From Shewanella salipaludis (lineage in GTDB: Bacteria; Pseudomonadota; Gammaproteobacteria; Enterobacterales; Shewanellaceae): a DNA stretch of 64,000 nt. The notes under the pieces were generated by a model. It made no database searches, was not told the origin of the DNA, and was given only the letters and a program-made list of their open reading frames with translations. This document shows positions 57,674-64,000 of the stretch, piece after piece (within the stretch, counting starts at the first letter, position 1; every line of letters begins with the position of its first letter). The DNA lies in the NCBI RefSeq assembly GCF_012911865.1, contig NZ_JAAXYH010000004.1, forward strand, positions 248,001-312,000. The letters run 5' to 3'. Position numbers and translations under genes: made by a program.

Positions 57674-58158
57674 ATATACAAGCCGCCAATGGCCGCATGG
57701 CCGTTTGGGTGACCTTGTTTCTCGGCATCCTATTCCAGATCATGCCTCTGCCCGAGGTGGTCGAGTCATGGCGCCCGGATTGGCTCCTGATGGTCATCAT
57801 CTATTGGGCCGTGGCCCTGCCCCACAGGTATAATATTCTCACCGCCTGGGTGCTGGGGGTGGCATTGGACATCTTGCTTGGGGCCAACCTGGGGATCCGG
57901 GCGTTGGCGCTGTCCCTGGTCGTCTATGTGGTGGTGTTGCACTTCCAGCGGATACGGCATTTTCCCCGCTGGCAACAGACTCTCCTGGTCATGTGTCTGG
58001 TACTCTTGTATCACCTGGTGATTTTCTGGCTGGAGTTTGTCATCAGCGGCGCCAAATTTGAGCCGGACTTCCTGTTGCCGGCGGTCTCCAGCCTGGTCAT
58101 CTGGCCTTGGCTATTCTTGATATTGCGCCGGGTGCGGCGTCTTTATAAGGTGCGTTAG
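57670..58158 (+). CDS. mreD: Rod-shape-determining protein MreD
   Basis: A 162-residue inner-membrane protein with about five helices and the conserved [19 protein letters not shown] loop. Part of the MreBCD elongasome. Its ATG overlaps the mreC stop and it is one base from maf. Confidence 0.95.
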   Translation: MNIQAANGRMAVWVTLFLGILFQIMPLPEVVESWRPDWLLMVIIYWAVALPHRYNILTAWVLGVALDILLGANLGIRALALSLVVYVVVLHFQRIRHFPRWQQTLLVMCLVLLYHLVIFWLEFVISGAKFEPDFLLPAVSSLVIWPWLFLILRRVRRLYKVR

Positions 58159-58159
58159 T

Positions 58160-58744
58160 ATGACCCTGGTATTAGCCTCGACTTCTCCCCGTCGCCGCGA
58201 ATTGCTCGGTCAACTGGGATTGGGCAATGAAGGTTTCAGCTTCGAGCAGGTGTCGCCCGACATAGACGAAGCCTATCTTGAAGGAGAAACCGCCGCGGAG
58301 CATGTGTTGCGCCTGGCCGTTGGCAAGGCCAGGGTAGGCTTGGATCTATGCCGCCAGCTGCCCGAGCCTGTGGTGCTGGGATCAGATACCATAGTGGTGT
58401 TGGGCGAGGAGATCCTGGGTAAGCCTCTGGACGCTGCCGACGCCAAGGCCATGTTGACGCGTTTGTCGGGCCGGACCCACAGGGTGATGACGGCGGTAGC
58501 GATCACCGACGGTAAGCAAACACTCACTCGCTTGAGTGAAACCTCGGTGCGTTTCAGCCCCATGTCTGCCGGCGACATAGATGCCTATGTGGCCACGGGA
58601 GAGCCGCTGGATAAGGCGGGTGCCTACGGTATCCAGGGCCTTGGCGGCTGTTTCGTGGCCGCCATAGACGGCAGTTATTCGTCTGTGGTCGGCCTGCCCT
58701 TGGTGGAAACCCGTGAATTGCTCTACGCCATGGGCTGCCTGTGA
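58160..58744 (+). CDS. maf: Maf-family nucleotide pyrophosphatase YhdE
   Basis: A 194-residue Maf protein that hydrolyses dTTP/UTP and modified nucleotides, limiting misincorporation. The signatures are [16 protein letters not shown] at 4-19 and [29 protein letters not shown] is the C-terminal motif. The gene order mreD-maf-rng is standard. The stop codon lies inside the first unit of a 15-bp tandem repeat. Confidence 0.95.
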   Translation: MTLVLASTSPRRRELLGQLGLGNEGFSFEQVSPDIDEAYLEGETAAEHVLRLAVGKARVGLDLCRQLPEPVVLGSDTIVVLGEEILGKPLDAADAKAMLTRLSGRTHRVMTAVAITDGKQTLTRLSETSVRFSPMSAGDIDAYVATGEPLDKAGAYGIQGLGGCFVAAIDGSYSSVVGLPLVETRELLYAMGCL

Positions 58745-58787
58745 GTTAACGGCTTACGAGTTAACTGCCTGCAAGTTAACCGCCTGT
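58743..58787. repeat. 15-bp tandem repeat with GTTAAC cores after maf
   Basis: Three imperfect copies (GAGTTAACGGCTTAC, GAGTTAACTGCCTGC, AAGTTAACCGCCTGT) in immediate succession at the maf stop codon. The GTTAAC core recurs as a triple cluster at the csrD start. Confidence 0.75.
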
Positions 58788-59003
58788 GCCTCGGTCTTTA
58801 TCACGAGGAAAGGGATGAGGCAGTGAACCGCGCCCGGGCAGGCGTTGTCTATAAATTAGCTATGCTTTATCGACTCGGTTGCTGCAGGGCATGGCATTCA
58901 AGAGCCCGTGCCCGAGTCACGAATTTGTTTTGCATGTTTTATTAATCTTATGTCATTGGAGCTAGCATGCTCCAAGAGCCAAGTTTCCCAAATGGGGTGA
59001 GTC

Positions 59004-60512
59004 GTGAGTAGCAGCCGCTTGAGTCAGCACAAGACACAGAGCAAGATAGGGTCGGAGTTACTGATCAATGTAACGCCCTCCGAGGCAAGGGTTGCCTTGG
59101 TCGAGCATGGTGTTCTGCAGGAAGTGCACATAGAGCGGCGGATGAAGCGCGGCCTGGTCGGCAACATCTACAAGGGCAAGATCAGCCGGGTATTGCCCGG
59201 CATGCAGGCGGCCTTCGTCGACATAGGCCTGGAAAAAGCCGCCTTCCTGCACGCCTCCGACATAGTGCCCCATACCGAGTGCGTCGCCGAGGTAGAGAAA
59301 GGCAACTTCGTGGTGCGTGACATAGCCGAACTGGTGCGCCAGGGCCAGGACATCATGGTGCAGGTGGTCAAAGATCCCTTGGGCACCAAGGGTGCCCGCC
59401 TGACCACAGACATCACCTTACCCTCACGCTATCTGGTGTTCATGCCCGGCTCCAGCCATGTCGGGGTGTCCCAACGCATAGAGCAGGAGGAAGAGCGCGT
59501 CCGCCTGAAGAACATTACCCTGCCTTATGTGGATGCCGACGGTGGTTTCATCATACGTACCGCCGCCGAAGGCGTGGGTGCCGATGAACTGGCCCAGGAT
59601 GCGGCCTTCCTGCGACGGGTCTGGGCCAAGGTCAGCGAGCGTCGCAAGCGTCCGCGGGTGTCCTTGCTGTATCAGGATCTGGCCCTGCCGGTACGCATAG
59701 TGCGGGATTTTGTCGGTACAGAACTGGATCGCATTCAGGTCGACTCACGTCGTACCTTCAGCGGACTGCAGCAGTTTGCCCTCGAGTTCATGCCGGAAAT
59801 CGCCGCCAAGATAGAACATTACCAGGGGCCGGCACCGCTGTTCGAACTCTATGATGTGGAAAATGAGATCCAGCGGGCCCTGGGGCGCAAGGTCGAACTC
59901 AAGTCGGGTGGTTATCTCATCATAGATCAGACCGAGGCCATGACGACCGTCGACATCAATACCGGCGCCTTCGTCGGTCATCGCAACCTGGAAGAAACCA
60001 TCTTCAATACCAACCTGGAGGCGACTCAGGCCATAGCCCGTCAGCTGAGGCTGCGTAACCTGGGGGGCATCATCATCATAGATTTCATCGACATGATGAA
60101 CGCCGAGCATAAGACCCGGGTGCTCAACAGCCTGACCACGGCGCTGGCCAAAGACAGGGTGAAGACCAATATCAGTGGCTTCTCCGGACTGGGCCTGGTG
60201 GAGATGACGCGCAAGAGAACCCGCGAGAGCCTGGAACATGTGGTCTGTGGCGAGTGTCCTTCCTGCCAGGGCACAGGCAGCATGAAGACCATAGAAACCG
60301 TGTCTTACGAAGTGTTCCGCGAGATCATTCGTCTCAACAGGAGCTATGATGCCGATGAGTTCCTGCTCTATTGCTCGCCGGCCGTGCACCAGAGTCTCAG
60401 CGGCGATGAGAGTCATTTGCTCGCCGAGCTGGAAGTCTACATAGGCAAACGCATTCGGCTGCAGAACGAGCCCATGTATGCCCAGAATAAATATGACGTG
60501 GTGATGATGTAG
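59004..60512 (+). CDS. rng: Ribonuclease G
   Basis: A 502-residue endoribonuclease of the RNase E/G family, which matures 16S rRNA 5' ends and degrades some mRNAs. Domains: S1 RNA-binding region (~50-135; GNIYKGKISRVLPGMQAAFVD), catalytic domain with TTVDINTGAFVG and IIIDFIDMM (metal-binding Asp), and the zinc-link CGECPSCQGTG. The GTG at 59004 has GGGGTGA upstream; it adds about 16 residues compared with E. coli RNase G (489), so a later start is possible. RhlB and RraA, which act with this family, are also in the window. Confidence 0.95.
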   Translation: MSSSRLSQHKTQSKIGSELLINVTPSEARVALVEHGVLQEVHIERRMKRGLVGNIYKGKISRVLPGMQAAFVDIGLEKAAFLHASDIVPHTECVAEVEKGNFVVRDIAELVRQGQDIMVQVVKDPLGTKGARLTTDITLPSRYLVFMPGSSHVGVSQRIEQEEERVRLKNITLPYVDADGGFIIRTAAEGVGADELAQDAAFLRRVWAKVSERRKRPRVSLLYQDLALPVRIVRDFVGTELDRIQVDSRRTFSGLQQFALEFMPEIAAKIEHYQGPAPLFELYDVENEIQRALGRKVELKSGGYLIIDQTEAMTTVDINTGAFVGHRNLEETIFNTNLEATQAIARQLRLRNLGGIIIIDFIDMMNAEHKTRVLNSLTTALAKDRVKTNISGFSGLGLVEMTRKRTRESLEHVVCGECPSCQGTGSMKTIETVSYEVFREIIRLNRSYDADEFLLYCSPAVHQSLSGDESHLLAELEVYIGKRIRLQNEPMYAQNKYDVVMM

Positions 60513-63500
60513 TGCGACTGCCTTTCTGTCCGTTCAAATTCAGCCGTTATTGCTGGCAGGCGCTGGCAATATTCCTGGTGCTGTTCGCTCTTGGGGTCAG
60601 CCTGATCCGCGGTCTCCTGCCGCAGCTGGGGCAGGTGCGCCAGCAGGTGGCCATCTATCTGCAGGATGAGTATCAGTTGAAGCTGCAACTGGGACAGATT
60701 TCGGCCCAATGGGAGGCCTTCGGTCCGGCGCTGACCGTGGACAATCTGGTGATCCCGCCGCAGGAAAGCTTGCCCGTGACCCTGATAGTGGGCAAGGTGC
60801 AGATCAAGCTGGATTTCTGGCAGACACTGCTGACGGCGTCGCCCCAGGTAGAAACAGTGATCTTCAACGGTGTGCACCTGGCACTGGATCTCGATGCCCT
60901 GGGCCAGAGCGGGGAGCCGCAGAGTTCGGCCAATACAGATTGGCTCTACCGCCTCCTGCTCGAGCAGCTGGGGCGCTTCTCCCTGTCCGATGTTCGCCTG
61001 CAACTGCTCAGTGCCCAACACCATTTCCCCCCCCTCTATATCAAAGATCTCAAGTGGCGCAACACTGGGGCACGGCACCAGGGCTCGGGCATCCTGCAAC
61101 TGGCCGCCAACGCCTCGAGCCATGAATCCCTGAGTCTGAGTCTGGACATAGATGGCGACGCCAATGCGCCGGATAGCCTGACGGGACAAATTTATCTGGC
61201 GGCCAAGTCGCTGGATCTGGGCGAGTGGGCCTCCCGCCAAGCCAACCCCAAAGCTCCCGGCAATACTCTGCCCTTGCAGGGGGTGGTCAACCTGGAAGCC
61301 TGGGTGACGCTGGCACAGCGCAAGATAGAGTCCGGCCTGGTGCAATTCGAGCCCAGTTGGTTGCAGTGGTCGCTGGATAACCAGGAACAGAAATTTGCCA
61401 TCCAGGGCGGCACCATCGCCTGGCGCCCCGACGCCCAGGGGTGGCGGGTGCAGAGCCAGGGACTGGATTTTGTGACCAATGGCGTCGCTTGGCCGGCACT
61501 GACGCTGGCGGCCAAGCAGAGCGACGATGAGCTGTTCGCTTACCTGAGTCCGCTGGATACCCGTATGCTGTTGCCGCTGTTGCCCCTGTTTCCCGGGGTC
61601 GATGCCGCGAGTCTGCGGCATTGGCAAGCATTGCAGCCCGAGGGCGAGATAGGGCCGCTGCGCCTGTATCGCCACGGGGGTGAAGCATTGCAGGCGAGCG
61701 TGGATATAGCGCAACTGGGCTGGCACAACGCCGCCGGCCTGCCCGGCAGCGCACCGCTGGATGCGACCCTGGGCTGGCGGGGGCAGACCCTGTATTTCTC
61801 CGCCCCGCCCCAGAGCTATGAGCTGAGCTGGAAGGAAGAATTCCAGGCGCCGATTCACTTGGATGCCGCGGCCCTGCAGGGGCAATTCGATGTCGAGCAC
61901 CAGGCCTTGAGCCTAAGCGGATTACAGCTGGAAAATGAGGACCTGGCGCTCGATGCGAACCTGCGTCTGGATCTGAGTGACGGCGCCCTGTTGGCCTTGG
62001 CCGCCAGGTTACAGCTCAAGAATGCCGCCAACGCCAAGCGCTATTTCCCCCGCCATGGCATGGGTGAGCCTCTGGTCGATTACCTAGGTGGTGCCATCCA
62101 GGCGGGTAAGATAGAGGATGCCAAGTTGCTGTGGCATGGGCAGCTGAGCAATTTTCCCTATGAAGATCACTCGGGTGTTTTCCAGGCGGACTTCAATTTG
62201 ACCCAGGCCAAATACCGCTTCCAACCCGACTGGCCGGCGGTGACAGACTTGAGTCTGGCGGCGCTTTTCGAAAATGCCCGCATGGATCTCTGGGTCGATA
62301 AGGGGCAATTGTTGCAGGTGCCTGCCGATGGCGCCCATGTGTATATTCCCCACCTGGGACACGAGTCTGTGCTGAAGGTGCAGGCAGATCTGACGACCCA
62401 AGGCGCCGCCGCCACCCAAGTGCTGCAGGCCTCTCCCTTGGCCGCCAGCGTAGGTGCGACCCTGGAGACGGTGCAGATCCAGGACAGGGTGAGCGCCAAT
62501 CTGGATCTGACCATACCCCTGTATCTGGGGGGGGAGCCCGACATCCGCGGCCGGGTGCAGTTCGACAAGACCCCAGTGTATCTGCGGCAACCCGGGGTGC
62601 AGCTCGAGGCGGTGACGGGCGAGGTGAGATTCGCCAACGAGCTGGTCGAAGGCCAGGACATAGGTGCCCGCCTGTTTCAGCAGGCCGTGACCTTGTCGTT
62701 CGATACTGAAAGGGTGAATCGGGATTTGGGCCTCAATCTCAAGATCAATGGCAGCTGGGATCTGGCGGCCCTGCCGGATAGCCTGGACAATCCCCTGAGT
62801 GCCTATTATTCGGGTCGGCTGGATTGGACCGGCGGCATGACCTTGGTCTTCGCTCCCGAGGGCTATCGCTTGCAGGCCAGTGTCGGTTCAGATCTCAGCG
62901 GCGTCGGGCTGTCATTGCCCGGCGCCTTTGGGAAATTACCCCAGGAAGCGCGCCGTTTCAATGTCGACCTGGTCGGCGACAGCGAGAGCACCTCGCTGGA
63001 TATTATCCTGGGTGATCAGGCCGAGTTCTGGGGCGGCTTCGACTCGGCCTCCGCCGGCCGGCTGACAGATTATCACCTCTTGCTGGGGCGGCTGTTCCAG
63101 CCGGGTGACGAGGTCCATAGGGAGGGCGGCTATCTGCAGCTGGCACTCGATGAGGTCGAGTTTCAGCCCTGGTTGCCCTTGATCCGCAGCTTCCTCGGCA
63201 AAGGCGCCGAGGCCGAGGTGGCACAGTCGGAGCCCGGAACGCCAAGCGCAACTGCAACCCAGTCACAGGCAGGTGCCTTTCCGCCACTCAAGGCCGTCGA
63301 GGCCAGGATAGCCAAGCTGGATCTCCTGGGCCAGGCCTTGACGGATCTCAGCTTCGATGCCGCGCCCCAGGAGAGTGGCTGGCGTTTCAACGCCAAGGCG
63401 AACGAATTCGAGGGCTGGATAGACTTTTATCCGGATTGGTTGACCCAGGGGTTGAAAGTGGTGGCGCAGAAGTTCGATTTCGCCCCCCAGGCCCAGCAGA

Positions 63501-64000
63501 GCCCGGCCGGGAACTCGGTCCAGGATCAGGCCCAGCTGCTGGCGAACCTGCCGCCGGTGGCGATAGATGTGGACGCATTCAACTTCTACGACAAGCCATT
63601 CGGGCATCTGGTGTTGCAGGCCAGGCCGGAGGGCGAAGCTTATCATATTCAGACCCTGTCACTGACGACCCCGGATGCCAGCCTGCAGGGCCAGGGCTAT
63701 TGGAAAGTTCGGCAGGGAGAGAGTCTGACCCAGGTCACCTTGACCCTGAAGGCCGACAAGTTCGATACCCTGACCGACCGCTTGGGGCTGAGCCCTGGAC
63801 TCCAGGATGCGCCGCTGGATCTGACCGCGTCCCTGTCCTGGCGGGATGCGCCCTATGCCTTCTCCCTCGAGAGCCTGGGCGGCAAGGTGAGGTTCGACTT
63901 CGGCAAGGGCCATCTGTCGGAGATCAGCGACAAGGGCGCCCGTATCTTTTCACTCTTCAGCCTGGATTCCCTGCTGCGTAAGCTGTCACTGGATTTTTCC
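60512..64000 (+). CDS. yhdP: YhdP-family AsmA-like intermembrane protein (3' end cut by window)
   Basis: At least 1163 residues, running off the window end. It begins at a GTG (MRLPFCPFKFSRYCWQ) that overlaps the rng stop codon by one base. One N-terminal helix (~17-36) anchors a very long periplasmic AsmA-like, DUF3971-containing beta-groove domain, ending in the recognisable LDSLLRKLSLDFS segment near the true C-terminus. YhdP is one of three AsmA-like proteins implicated in moving phospholipid between inner and outer membranes. E. coli YhdP has 1266 residues, so about 100 are missing here. Order rng-yhdP matches E. coli. Confidence 0.93.
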   Translation, partial: MRLPFCPFKFSRYCWQALAIFLVLFALGVSLIRGLLPQLGQVRQQVAIYLQDEYQLKLQLGQISAQWEAFGPALTVDNLVIPPQESLPVTLIVGKVQIKLDFWQTLLTASPQVETVIFNGVHLALDLDALGQSGEPQSSANTDWLYRLLLEQLGRFSLSDVRLQLLSAQHHFPPLYIKDLKWRNTGARHQGSGILQLAANASSHESLSLSLDIDGDANAPDSLTGQIYLAAKSLDLGEWASRQANPKAPGNTLPLQGVVNLEAWVTLAQRKIESGLVQFEPSWLQWSLDNQEQKFAIQGGTIAWRPDAQGWRVQSQGLDFVTNGVAWPALTLAAKQSDDELFAYLSPLDTRMLLPLLPLFPGVDAASLRHWQALQPEGEIGPLRLYRHGGEALQASVDIAQLGWHNAAGLPGSAPLDATLGWRGQTLYFSAPPQSYELSWKEEFQAPIHLDAAALQGQFDVEHQALSLSGLQLENEDLALDANLRLDLSDGALLALAARLQLKNAANAKRYFPRHGMGEPLVDYLGGAIQAGKIEDAKLLWHGQLSNFPYEDHSGVFQADFNLTQAKYRFQPDWPAVTDLSLAALFENARMDLWVDKGQLLQVPADGAHVYIPHLGHESVLKVQADLTTQGAAATQVLQASPLAASVGATLETVQIQDRVSANLDLTIPLYLGGEPDIRGRVQFDKTPVYLRQPGVQLEAVTGEVRFANELVEGQDIGARLFQQAVTLSFDTERVNRDLGLNLKINGSWDLAALPDSLDNPLSAYYSGRLDWTGGMTLVFAPEGYRLQASVGSDLSGVGLSLPGAFGKLPQEARRFNVDLVGDSESTSLDIILGDQAEFWGGFDSASAGRLTDYHLLLGRLFQPGDEVHREGGYLQLALDEVEFQPWLPLIRSFLGKGAEAEVAQSEPGTPSATATQSQAGAFPPLKAVEARIAKLDLLGQALTDLSFDAAPQESGWRFNAKANEFEGWIDFYPDWLTQGLKVVAQKFDFAPQAQQSPAGNSVQDQAQLLANLPPVAIDVDAFNFYDKPFGHLVLQARPEGEAYHIQTLSLTTPDASLQGQGYWKVRQGESLTQVTLTLKADKFDTLTDRLGLSPGLQDAPLDLTASLSWRDAPYAFSLESLGGKVRFDFGKGHLSEISDKGARIFSLFSLDSLLRKLSLDFS

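Overview
This 64 kb window reads as chromosomal DNA of a Shewanella-like marine gammaproteobacterium. Three things point there: the gene orders (prmA next to a membrane fumarate reductase; ubiE-ubiJ-ubiB-tatABC-tatD; trxA-rho divergent from rhlB-gppA; hslVU-ftsN-argS; a full msh cluster next to mreBCD-maf-rng-yhdP), the protein sequences, and the moderately high GC. Nearly all of it is core genome. The accessory material is one small miniature-transposon-like element (about 18.1-18.4 kb) and one repeat-bounded islet between trxC and priA (about 28.0-29.6 kb). No rRNA, tRNA or CRISPR array was seen.

Layout. 0-4.2 kb: 5' part of prmA (minus), then a three-gene quinol:fumarate reductase operon frdC-frdA-frdB. 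4.2-9.1 kb: rho and trxA (minus) with a structured intergenic leader, diverging from rhlB and a short gppA-like gene; a small thioredoxin-fold gene. 9.1-17.9 kb, all minus: ubiE-ubiJ-ubiB-tatA-tatB-tatC, a secreted conserved protein, tatD, a 7TM diguanylate cyclase and hemB. 17.9-27.4 kb: a mini-element, an arginase-fold hydrolase, rraA, a PAP2 phosphatase and glycosyltransferase pair, a DUF971 gene, hslVU behind a clear sigma-32 promoter, ftsN and argS. 27.4-35.2 kb: trxC, the repeat islet with one small secreted-protein gene, priA, a LysM/FimV-like gene, rpmE with a structured leader, and a short malic enzyme. 35.2-55.4 kb: csrD (mshH) and the complete MSHA pilus cluster mshI-I2-J-K-L-M-N-E-G-F-B-A-C-D-O-P-Q. 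55.4-64 kb: mreB-mreC-mreD-maf-rng-yhdP, the last cut by the window end.

How the parts work together. The MSHA cluster encodes a whole type IV pilus machine: inner-membrane platform, secretin, MshEN-type c-di-GMP-responsive ATPase, major and minor pilins, and a very large lectin-like tip candidate, MshQ. A GGDEF protein with intact active and inhibitory sites lies elsewhere in the window, and a degenerate GGDEF/EAL protein (CsrD) sits at the head of the cluster, so c-di-GMP and Csr control of attachment are both represented. The ubi-tat block couples ubiquinone synthesis to export of folded redox proteins. The fumarate reductase retains every residue expected of a Wolinella-type di-heme enzyme.

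The most interesting unexplained items are the 33-bp perfect inverted repeats and structured repeat family flanking a small secreted-protein gene (27.97-29.57 kb), the terminal-inverted-repeat element at 18.1 kb, repeat arrays in the mshA upstream region and in mshN, and a base-composition shift inside mshQ. All functional calls are by reading and remembered family knowledge; no database search was run.
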